Shown here in pieces: positions 1 to 5,866 of a DNA stretch of 18,524 nucleotides; the first letter of the stretch is position 1, and every line of letters starts with the position of its first letter. The notes below the pieces were generated by a model. It saw nothing but the letters and a program-made list of their open reading frames with translations. It searched no databases and was not told the DNA's origin. Origin of the DNA: Coemansia sp. RSA 1804 (Eukaryota > Kickxellomycota > Kickxellomycetes > Kickxellales > Kickxellaceae); assembly GCA_027578815.1 (NCBI GenBank), contig JANBTH010000387.1, positions 1 to 18,524 on the forward strand, written 5' to 3'. A program made the translations under genes and the position numbers.

Positions 1-225
1 GACTTTTCCAAGACTGGCGCCTTTGACATCACCAACGGCGCCGACACCGTCACCATTAACAGCGTAAAGCACATTGTTGACGTTTGCGTCTGCGAAAACT
101 GCAAGAAGATTGTTGCCGCAAAGAAGGCTGCTGCTGCGAAGAAGGAGGAATGGACATGCAAGTATGTCTACACTCCTCCAGCGCCCAAGCCATGCTGCCA
201 TCACCACTGTCACTGCCACCACTAA
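1..225 (+). CDS. Small Cys/His-rich protein, C-terminal part (5' end outside window)
   Basis: Frame 1 is open from the first base to a TAA at 223-225 and gives the last 74 residues of a protein; the start lies outside the window. I do not recognise the family. The visible part has a CxCxxC cluster (Cys29, 31, 34 of the visible part), an Ala/Lys-rich linker at about 35-50, a lone Cys53 followed by Lys, a Pro-containing stretch, and a tail from 65 to 74 made only of Cys and His (CCHHHCHCHH). There are eight Cys and seven His in 74 residues, so metal binding is a reasonable inference, but the sequence does not show which metal. The order of elements matches the complete protein at 1718-1978, which suggests two diverged members of one family. 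No membrane segment is visible. That this is real coding sequence is supported by the long open frame and by the paralogue-like neighbour. Confidence 0.72.
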   Translation, partial: DFSKTGAFDITNGADTVTINSVKHIVDVCVCENCKKIVAAKKAAAAKKEEWTCKYVYTPPAPKPCCHHHCHCHH

Positions 226-1717
226 TTACCTCTGCGTTCTGGCGCTACTTCTCGTTGTAACTCAAACTACCGTATCTTAACACCAATGCTTTGGTATTTT
301 CTGCAATGCGCGTCGTTCGTAGCCTTCACTTTTCTGTAGTTTTTCCTTTATCTACTCTCTCAAACAAGTCTTTTTGTTTCTGTTCACATGTCAAAAATAT
401 ATATACCATTTCCCCCCTAAGTACACTTTTGTAACTTTTCTTAGACTCCTTTCTTTAGTTTCAGCCCTTGCTGCGCACTTTTTATTGTTTAATTCTTCAC
501 TTGCCCTTTCATTGTGCAGCATACCTGTTGAGAAAAAGGAATTCTTTGACAACACTGCTGGTATGATAGAAATAAGGAATGCATTTATTTAATAAATCGC
601 AACCGTGCTGCGGTAATGACAAACTCCATATCCGTATCTAATGTTACAGGCATTCAAACAGCAAGTGAAGGATTGTTGAGGTGCCTACATCATCGTGTTG
701 AAATAGCAATATGACACAACGCAAGTGTAGTCAACGCAAATACTAGCCAAGCAGATAACCGCCTCTTTGTCATTTGTGCTGCGAGTACACTGTATTGCGG
801 TCATTGTTTACAAATACGTGCATCAGCTATTTTGTTGCTTGGATGCAATAGCCAAATAGGCCTTGTGCTGCGACGACCATTCCAACATTTAAAGAATAAA
901 GAACCAGTGTCAACATCCATTGTGGTGTTTTGTTTTCTTCCATACGTTTTAAATTAAAATTACCGCTGTGCATATCTCTCACTTGTACGGGGTTGCTCCA
1001 AAATAGAAAAGTGTACTCTTGCTACAATTCCTGGAATGGTTTCTTGTGTATGAGAATGTCAAATCAGCACCGGGTATTGCCTAGCCCTTCTCTACATATA
1101 TTTCACATGTCCGCCCCGTCTTCAGTCCTGCCATTGTTACATTACAATGAATAGCAAGTCGAATACATCACTGCTTTATCTTGGATCTGGGTGTTAAGGG
1201 AATAAGAGCCGTATGTTTGAAGCACAGCTGTTCCATCTTTAATTAGATTTAGCTACAATCTCCTAACCGTCCTATACAGCAATTTTCCATTGACATAAGC
1301 AAAAAGCGAGAAAGGGATTCCAAATAGGGGATGGGGAATGGTGAAGGATTCCAGGTATAGTGCTCCGTGAGTGCATGTGTGTATAGTGTCTGCATCTGTT
1401 GGCGCGGCCTGCGCAAACAACCAAATACTCACAGTCCACGAAAAAAGTCCAGCTCTTGTGGATGCCAGAAAATGTAGTGTGCGCTGTATCTGTTCTTCTG
1501 TTCCTTTCCTCTGCTTTTCCTTTATTTTAAAAGAAATTATTGAACTAGTGTGTTTGTTATTTTTTATTTCTCTGCTTGTTGGACAAGGATTCCTCGTTTT
1601 TCTTTTTCTTCTTTTTCTTGTTGTTATTTGCACACATTGCTTTCTTACCACTGTTTTGCCACACTAGGCTTCACTATATACGACTCGTAGCAGCACACGC
1701 CATTACCTAACTCTACC
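226..1717. other. Intergenic spacer, no gene supported
   Basis: This stretch of about 1.5 kb separates the two Cys/His-rich genes. It is AT-rich. Its open frames on both strands are short, mostly begin at non-ATG codons, and have the low-complexity hydrophobic composition of translated T-rich DNA. AATAAA-like strings near 589 and 894 could be poly(A) signals. I saw no tRNA, splice-linked exons, or repeat family. The last 160 bases hold the pyrimidine-rich leader and TATA-like site of the next gene. Confidence 0.5.
1558..1680 (+). promoter_or_regulatory. Pyrimidine-rich tract and TATA-like box before the 86-residue gene
   Basis: A strongly T/C-rich tract runs from about 1558 to 1625 on the plus strand, of the kind common just upstream of transcription starts in fungi. 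It is followed by TATATA at 1675-1680, 38 bases before the ATG at 1718. If TATATA acts as a TATA box with a start site about 25-30 bases downstream, the mRNA leader would be very short. This is inference from composition and spacing only. Confidence 0.35.
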
Positions 1718-1978
1718 ATGGCTATCTGGAAACAAGGAGGCTTCTTCCAAGAGCTCGCAGAGAGAGAGCAACATCTCCAGTGGTTTCCAAAGGCCTATGT
1801 CCCCGCAGAAAAGAAGGATGACGAGTTTTTTGTTGCAATAACATGCTGCGCCTGTGGAAAATGCGATTATTGCCTCAAGCAAATTGAGTGCAAGAAGAAG
1901 ACGGAGGAAAAGAAAGAAGAGAAGAAAGAGTGCAAATGTGAGACCCACGCACACTGCCATTGCTGCCATTGCTGCTAA
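1718..1978 (+). CDS. Small Cys/His-rich, putatively metal-binding protein (86 aa)
   Basis: This is a complete open frame of 86 residues from an ATG in good context (A at -3, G at +4) to TAA. I do not recognise the family. Residues 1-42 carry no Cys and include an acidic/basic stretch. A cluster with Cys43, 44, 46, 49 and 52 contains CxCxxC. Cys58 is followed by a Lys/Glu-rich linker at 59-71. The C-terminus, 72-86, is CKCETHAHCHCCHCC. In total there are 13 Cys and 4 His. The density is metallothionein-like, and Zn or Cu binding is inferred, not shown. The lysine-rich linker could instead be a nucleic-acid or membrane-surface contact. The plan matches the partial gene at 1-225. The ATG is the only sensible start; no intron is needed. 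The next gene downstream, on the minus strand, is convergent. The high Cys content argues against a chance open frame, but expression is unproven. Confidence 0.75.
   Translation: MAIWKQGGFFQELAEREQHLQWFPKAYVPAEKKDDEFFVAITCCACGKCDYCLKQIECKKKTEEKKEEKKECKCETHAHCHCCHCC
1955..1972 (+). repeat. In-frame 9-bp tandem duplication in the Cys/His tail
   Basis: TGCCATTGC occurs twice head to tail (1955-1963, 1964-1972), followed by one more TGC and the stop codon. The unit is three codons, Cys-His-Cys, so each copy extends the metal-ligand tail without changing frame. Replication slippage is the simple explanation. Confidence 0.8.
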
Positions 1979-2459
1979 ACTGACAGCCGCAAGGGTTATA
2001 TTATTACCTCTCTACTCATTCAGGTCGTGTAGTTCTTTCTTTCGTCTTTCATGTTTCATTTTTATTATCATCCAAATACACACATTTAAACTCAAGAAAT
2101 GTAAAGAAGCAGCCAAAGTGCTTATATAACATTAACTAGACATTGCAAATCAATCGAATTGGTTTGATATATGTCTGGTCAGTAACTAAGTATTGTCATT
2201 ATGCTCTACATTATCAGATCTATCTGATAGAGCCCGAATGTTGTCCATATGAGTGCCTTGGTTTATCTTCTTGCGTTTGGAAGCGACTACATTTTTATTG
2301 CCCGAGTTTAAGCCTTTGTCATCATTCTGGTGTGTCTGCTACATCGACCACTCTGCAAACGTATTGAAGATTAATACACCATCTTCTGAAAAACCATCCA
2401 TGCACATTACTTTTGTTTTTCAATACGAAGGTTCAGCGTGAGTCATTCCAAAAAAATCA
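1979..2459. other. Intergenic region between convergent genes
   Basis: About 480 AT-rich bases lie between the stop of the 86-residue gene (plus) and the stop of the minus-strand gene. It should hold both 3' untranslated regions. Open frames here begin at non-ATG codons or lack protein-like composition. A perfect 8-bp inverted repeat sits at 2212-2229. An acceptor-like TTTTCAG (minus strand, ending at 2386) could serve an optional last exon of the minus-strand gene. Confidence 0.5.
2212..2229. repeat. Perfect inverted repeat, 8-bp arms, 2-bp spacer
   Basis: TATCAGAT-CT-ATCTGATA reads the same on both strands apart from the two-base centre. The outer four bases of each arm form GATA sites in opposite orientation. 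It lies between convergent genes. It could be a paired GATA-factor site or just a chance palindrome; with a two-base loop it is a poor RNA hairpin. Confidence 0.7.
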
Positions 2460-3080
2460 TTAAGACAATCTTACCATTTGCGACAGCAATGAGTCAAAGT
2501 CAACATCGTCATCGGCACATGCAAACGTAGGCAGGGATCCAGCCTCATCGTCCCATGATGGCCCTGTGTAAACGTTCTATATATACTCGAAGTGGATATG
2601 AACGCTCATTAGCATGTCGGTGTTTTTTAAACAGGACACAGCATAGAAATCTATACACTGTCCATTAAATGGCATATGGCAATCCAAACAACAATCCCAA
2701 CCTACCTTTCTTTTCTTCCCTAGCCCTTTTCCAGTTCTCTTAGTCGCAATGTGCGTTTTATTATCAGCGAGCAGAAGCGGCTCCGCCGGCGAAGCATCAA
2801 TAAGCCCGCTCTTTGTATTTGTCTTATCATCCTTATCAGGCTGATTAGTTGTGTGCTTCAAGTGTTCATGCGAATTCTGAGCATTTGCGATGGACGTTAA
2901 TCCCAAGGGCAACGATGTTGTTAACTGTGCTGACGGAGCTGCACTCTTGTGCGTTGAGCCACTAGTTAGATCCTTTGGCAGGCTTACTGGCGGAAAGGTC
3001 CCATCTGTCGCCCTATTCCATGAAAATCTCTTGAATCGAACAGACCGTTTCAAAGACAACGGTGTCTCAACCACAGACAT
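2460..3080 (-). CDS. Small two-exon protein of unknown function, basic stretch then acidic tail
   Basis: Minus-strand gene, join of 3080-2706 and 2576-2460, 163 residues. The ATG at 3080-3078 has A at -3; the frame is open further upstream but has no earlier ATG. Exon 1 gives 125 residues: a basic N-terminal patch (residues 11-24, rich in Arg/Lys with aromatic residues), a Ser/Thr/Pro/Asn-rich low-complexity middle, and a Lys/Arg-rich stretch at 114-125 resembling a nuclear localisation signal. Exon 2 gives an acidic segment (about 134-154, including DDDVDFDSLL) and ends SQM-VRLS. The acidic exon is in phase 0 with exon 1 only if the intron acceptor is TATATAG at 2577. The terminal codons are uncertain, because GTAAGA at 2474-2469 could be a second donor joining to 2385, which would replace VRLS with KMVY. 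I cannot name the family; a nuclear or nucleolar protein is a guess from composition. It is transcribed divergently from DIM1. A 65-residue plus-strand ATG frame (2890-3087) overlaps exon 1 and seems to be a shadow. Confidence 0.6.
2577..2705 (-). other. Spliceosomal intron, 129 nt, phase 0
   Basis: On the minus strand the donor is AAAG|GTAGGT (intron begins at 2705) and the acceptor is TATATAG ending at 2577. A GCTAATG branch-point match lies about 30 bases before the acceptor (CTAATG is the complement of 2607-2612). Removing it joins a basic exon to an acidic exon in frame. The intron has a length divisible by three and no stop in the exon-1 frame until the TAG of the acceptor itself. A nearer acceptor, CACAG at 2564, would put exon 2 in the wrong frame. 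Confidence 0.65.
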
Positions 3081-3343
3081 TATATAAAATAGATAGATAA
3101 TAAGTAGAACAAAATACAACAGCTCTTCTATGAGCTGCTACTGGTCAAGGATCAGTGCCAAAATGTACATGTACAAAGCCCCCAAGACGACAATAGCTCC
3201 CGAGTAATATATAGGATACAAGATGATGATATTGTCTGAACAAAAACAATCCCAACTGGTGAATAAGAACGCGGTTCAAATAAAGCACATATCCCAGAAA
3301 ACTCTTGTACCAAGAATCCAAGTATCCGGCTTACGGGCAAACG

Positions 3344-3349
3344 CACGTG
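3344..3349. promoter_or_regulatory. CACGTG E-box in the divergent promoter region
   Basis: CACGTG lies 261 bases before the DIM1 ATG and 264 bases before the ATG of the divergent minus-strand gene. This is the core site of bHLH factors of the Cbf1/Pho4/USF type. A six-base palindrome arises often by chance, so function is only suggested by its place and by a second copy before the zeta-COP gene. Confidence 0.35.
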
Positions 3350-3435
3350 AATCCGGGTTTTGCATGTAATGACTGATTTAATACATATGAATCTGATTCC
3401 GCATAATGCGATTGGTTAAGTTTTGTCAACTTTTT

Positions 3436-3476
3436 TTTCTCTCTCCCTTTATTTTATTTCATCAGGGAGAAAGAAA
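3436..3476. repeat. Imperfect inverted repeat, 13-bp arms, upstream of DIM1
   Basis: The left arm, 3436-3448 (TTTCTCTCTCCCT), pairs with the right arm, 3464-3476 (AGGGAGAAAGAAA), at 12 of 13 positions, leaving a 15-base loop. It is a polypyrimidine/polypurine pair, about 135 bases before the DIM1 ATG. If transcribed it would form a stem in the leader; if upstream of the start site it may only reflect the pyrimidine tract common in these promoters. Confidence 0.55.
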
Positions 3477-3609
3477 TAGCGTTGAACAAGACATAAAGCA
3501 ACCCACTTTGTCCCTCTCTGCATCTTTTTCTTCAAGCTATACTGAAACAAAATACTCTTGTCTTTTTTAAACTCTTGTAAAGTGTGCTATTCCAAGATAC
3601 TGTTGCAGG

Positions 3610-4638
3610 ATGCCAAAGGTCACAATACAGCAGCTGCGAAAGCGCAACCAAGTATCTGCAACGAACGCAACAAACAAGCCACGTACAATCGGCTTGCCAT
3701 ATGACAAGTCGCAGCGCAAGTCTAACGGATTAACAGGGAGTAGTAATGGCGCAGCTGAGAACACGCGCCATTTTGGCCCAATGTTCAACAAGGATCTTGG
3801 CCAGCACATCTTGATCAATCCGCTCGTTTCGCAAGGCATTGTAGACAAAGCCAATCTGAAGCAAACAGACACAGTTCTAGAGGTTGGTCCTGGTACAGGA
3901 AATCTTACAGTGAAGATATTGGAACAGGCAAAGAAGGTGATAGCATGCGAAGCCGATGCCAGACTTGCGGCGGAGCTCACAAAACGTGTGCAAGGCGGAC
4001 CATTCCAATACAAGCTTGAGATTCTCCAGGGCGATGTAATGAAGCGCGATCTGCCGTTTTTTGACGTGTGTATATCAAACACGCCGTATCAGATTTCTTC
4101 GCCACTGACATTTAAGCTGATATTCCACCGACCAATATTCCGGTGTGCGGTCCTCATGTTCCAGCGCGAATTCGCATTGCGGCTTATTGCACGGCCAGGA
4201 GACTCGCTTTATGGGCGCTTGTCGATTAACTGCCAACTCTATGCCAAGGTGACGCATATAATGAAAGTCGGCAAGAACAACTTTAAACCGCCGCCAAACG
4301 TAGAAAGCAGCGTGGTGAAGATTGAGCCTCTCAACCCACCACCACCCGTTGACTTTGAAGAGTGGGATGGACTGGTACGCATTGCGTTTACACGCAAGCA
4401 CAAAACCCTTGCAGCAAACTTCAAGCCGACCGCAACGATGCAGCTGCTTGAAGACAATTACAAGACTTTCTGCGCTGCCAACGATGTTATGCTTGAGGAC
4501 GGGTTTATCATGAAGGAAAAGGTGCTGGGCGTTCTGAATCAGACTGGTTATTCCGACTCACGCGCTGCGAAAATGGACATTGATGACTTTCTGAAACTTT
4601 TGTCTGCGTTCCATGATGCTGGAATTCACTTTTGCTAG
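3610..4638 (+). CDS. DIM1: 18S rRNA N6-dimethyladenosine transferase Dim1
   Basis: Dim1/KsgA-family methyltransferase, 342 residues, intronless. The family uses S-adenosylmethionine to dimethylate two adjacent adenosines in the 3' terminal hairpin of 18S rRNA. In fungi it also takes part in pre-rRNA processing in the nucleolus as part of the small-subunit machinery. Visible motifs are FNKDLGQHILIN at 59-70, SAM-binding motif I EVGPGTGN at 91-98, the acidic residue after strand 2 (CEAD, Glu114), GDV at 141-143, and the target-base motif NTPYQISSP at 157-165. The downstream stretches MFQREFALRL at 183-192 and KNNFKPPPNVESSV at 222-235 are typical. The C-terminal helical domain follows. The protein is somewhat longer than the usual 310-320 residues because of an Asn/Ser/Lys-rich N-terminal extension of roughly 25 residues. 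The start ATG (A at -3) is followed by the expected MPKV-type basic N-terminus. Confidence 0.97.
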   Translation: MPKVTIQQLRKRNQVSATNATNKPRTIGLPYDKSQRKSNGLTGSSNGAAENTRHFGPMFNKDLGQHILINPLVSQGIVDKANLKQTDTVLEVGPGTGNLTVKILEQAKKVIACEADARLAAELTKRVQGGPFQYKLEILQGDVMKRDLPFFDVCISNTPYQISSPLTFKLIFHRPIFRCAVLMFQREFALRLIARPGDSLYGRLSINCQLYAKVTHIMKVGKNNFKPPPNVESSVVKIEPLNPPPPVDFEEWDGLVRIAFTRKHKTLAANFKPTATMQLLEDNYKTFCAANDVMLEDGFIMKEKVLGVLNQTGYSDSRAAKMDIDDFLKLLSAFHDAGIHFC

Positions 4639-4814
4639 CATTTTCCTTCGCTTCACTAAAAACTATATCACGTGATACAGCCTTTGTCCTTTTTGTTTTG
4701 CGATTCTGCTTTTCAAAATCTAAACATTGCTTTTTTTCTTTCCTTCCCTTCTATAATCTACACATTTCATTTTATTTTTTCCTTTAAAGATACCACACAT
4801 AACCAGAGGCAAAG
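4639..4814 (+). promoter_or_regulatory. DIM1-to-zeta-COP spacer with palindromic E-box and pyrimidine tract
   Basis: This 176-base spacer holds the DIM1 3' end and the zeta-COP promoter. TATCACGTGATA at 4666-4677 is a perfect 12-base palindrome with a central CACGTG. T/C-rich sequence then runs from about 4680 to 4790, up to the leader of the next gene. The short distance leaves little room for other control elements. Confidence 0.45.
4666..4677. promoter_or_regulatory. 12-bp palindromic E-box (TATCACGTGATA)
   Basis: This is a perfect palindrome centred on CACGTG, 138 bases before the zeta-COP ATG and 28 bases after the DIM1 stop. TCACGTGA is the preferred core of several bHLH factors. A full 12-base palindrome is less likely by chance than CACGTG alone. 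Its distance from the ATG suits a promoter-proximal site. The binding factor is not known. Confidence 0.45.
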
Positions 4815-5369
4815 ATGGGCAATCTGTCGCTGTACACGACGCGGGCGGTAATCCTTATGGACAGCGAGGGCAACAGGCTTGTTGCAAAGTACTTTACTCG
4901 TGGCCAGACAGTGCAAAACTACAAGACGCTAAAGGAGCAGCAAAAGTTTGAGAGTGGACTATTCACAAAAACGCGCAAATCCAATAGCGAAGTTGTAATG
5001 TACGATGGCCAAACAGTACTGTTCAAGTACATCAATGACGTGTACTTTTACTTGATTGGAAATCCAGAGGAGAACGAGCTTTTACTTGGGGCAATTCTGA
5101 ATGGCTTGACTGAGGCAATCTCCCAGCTTCTGAGCTTTAACATCGACAAACGCAGCATTCTGGATAACCTCGATATGGTTGTGCTTGCGCTCGACGAGGC
5201 ACTTGACGACGGCATAGCGCTAGAGACCGATCCAAACGCAATAGCTGCCAATGTGTCGAAGCGTGGAGTGGATACGATTGATGTTTCGCTGTCAAATCTC
5301 AACGAGCAGACCGTCATGGATGCATACAAGCTTGCAAAGGAACGCCTTAACCTTGCGCTTCTCAGATAA
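4815..5369 (+). CDS. RET3: Coatomer subunit zeta (zeta-COP)
   Basis: 184 residues, intronless; the length is typical for zeta-COP. The protein pairs with gamma-COP in the F-subcomplex of the COPI coat, which forms vesicles for Golgi-to-ER and intra-Golgi traffic on the cytosolic face of the Golgi. The N-terminal longin-like domain (about residues 5-150) shows the family pattern: YTTRAVILMDSEGNRLVAKY at 7-26, KFESGLFTKT at 44-53, VMYDGQTVLFK at 61-71 and DVYFYLIGNPEENELLL at 75-91, followed by LDMVVLALDEALDDGIALE near 119-137. This last stretch contains the LDE...DDG.ILE-type signature. A short helical C-terminus follows. The ATG has A at -3 and G at +4. The neighbours give no functional hint except that the next gene downstream also encodes a trafficking protein. 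Confidence 0.95.
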   Translation: MGNLSLYTTRAVILMDSEGNRLVAKYFTRGQTVQNYKTLKEQQKFESGLFTKTRKSNSEVVMYDGQTVLFKYINDVYFYLIGNPEENELLLGAILNGLTEAISQLLSFNIDKRSILDNLDMVVLALDEALDDGIALETDPNAIAANVSKRGVDTIDVSLSNLNEQTVMDAYKLAKERLNLALLR

Positions 5370-5866
5370 TAGTGCTAGGTATACTAATTGCTTTCTGCCT
5401 CATATTATGTTGCTTCTTTTTCGATTTTTGGTTGCTCTTGGTTTGAAAACTAGTACTTTTTGATATAAAATGACATCTTGAACAGCAGCTTCTGGACATT
5501 TTTGATCAATCGAACACGGTGAGAAAGGAAAAAAACACTTCCAACTCTAGAAACGATTGTTTCGTTTTCAACAAACCTGAGTGACTTGAGGATGAAAAAC
5601 CAACTCTTGTTTTTTTTAAAGAAAAAGTTAATTCACATTCTTTTGCTCCCTTCCTTTTGCTGATAGCATACTTACTCTACTCTTTGTCATTATAACATTC
5701 CAGACGCTGCTCTTTTTTATTTTTTGTATCTTATTCATTTCACAATCATATTTTACATATCACATCGACACAGCATTAATTACTTGAGGGCTCCTTTTCA
5801 CACGATAATCTATTTGTTCCTCTTTCAACTTAAATCCCGTTTCATTCGTAATTGTCTTGTGTGGGA
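5370..5866 (+). promoter_or_regulatory. Zeta-COP 3' region and promoter of the BEACH gene
   Basis: About 500 AT-rich bases between two plus-strand genes. The first part should be the zeta-COP 3' untranslated region (ATATAAAAT near 5462-5470 may take part in 3' end formation). From about 5600 onward, T/C-rich runs alternate with A-rich runs, as in the leaders of the other genes here. No ATG-started frame of protein-like composition and no RNA gene was recognised. Confidence 0.4.

Larger units (their letters stand above)
3081..3609. other. Divergent intergenic region (shared promoter region)
   Basis: About 530 bases lie between the ATG of the minus-strand gene and the ATG of DIM1, so both 5' regions are here. 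Visible elements are a CACGTG at 3344-3349, a T- then CT-rich tract at about 3430-3450 within an inverted repeat, and a TATA-like string near 3080-3085. A 64-codon minus-strand frame (3346-3152) begins with GTG, has no ATG, and is not supported as a gene. Confidence 0.5.

Noticed and set aside
1253..1651. 132-codon minus-strand frame, partly Lys/Arg-rich
   Set aside because: Its basic N-terminal part is the purine complement of the same T/C tract, and the rest shows no domain-like pattern. Composition explains it.
1371..1667. 98-codon plus-strand frame with a strongly hydrophobic second half, resembling a small membrane protein
   Set aside because: It begins at GTG and has no ATG. The hydrophobic part is the translation of the T/C-rich tract before the next gene.
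1703..1969. 88-codon minus-strand frame opposite the 86-residue Cys/His gene
   Set aside because: Leu/Phe-rich composition mirrors the Lys/Glu codons on the other strand; the plus-strand frame has the better start and a paralogue-like neighbour.
226..2459. Search by eye for tRNA genes (B-box-like GGTTC), rRNA, transposon ends and CRISPR-like repeats
   Set aside because: GGTTC occurrences lack the matching A-box and stems, and no terminal repeats or regularly spaced repeats were seen.
2563..2566. CACAG at 2564 (minus strand) as the acceptor of the minus-strand intron
   Set aside because: It would read exon 2 in a frame with unlike composition (GHHGTMRLD...), while TATATAG at 2577 gives the in-frame acidic exon.
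2890..3087. 65-residue plus-strand ATG frame antisense to exon 1 of the minus-strand gene
   Set aside because: It starts at a real ATG, but has no motif or partner exon. The minus-strand model gains support from a consensus intron joining it to a coherent acidic exon.
3152..3346. 64-codon minus-strand frame in the divergent promoter region
   Set aside because: Starts at GTG with no internal ATG, no splice link to the downstream gene and no recognisable pattern.
3567..4082. 171-codon minus-strand frame opposite DIM1
   Set aside because: DIM1 on the plus strand shows all family motifs; this is a shadow frame.
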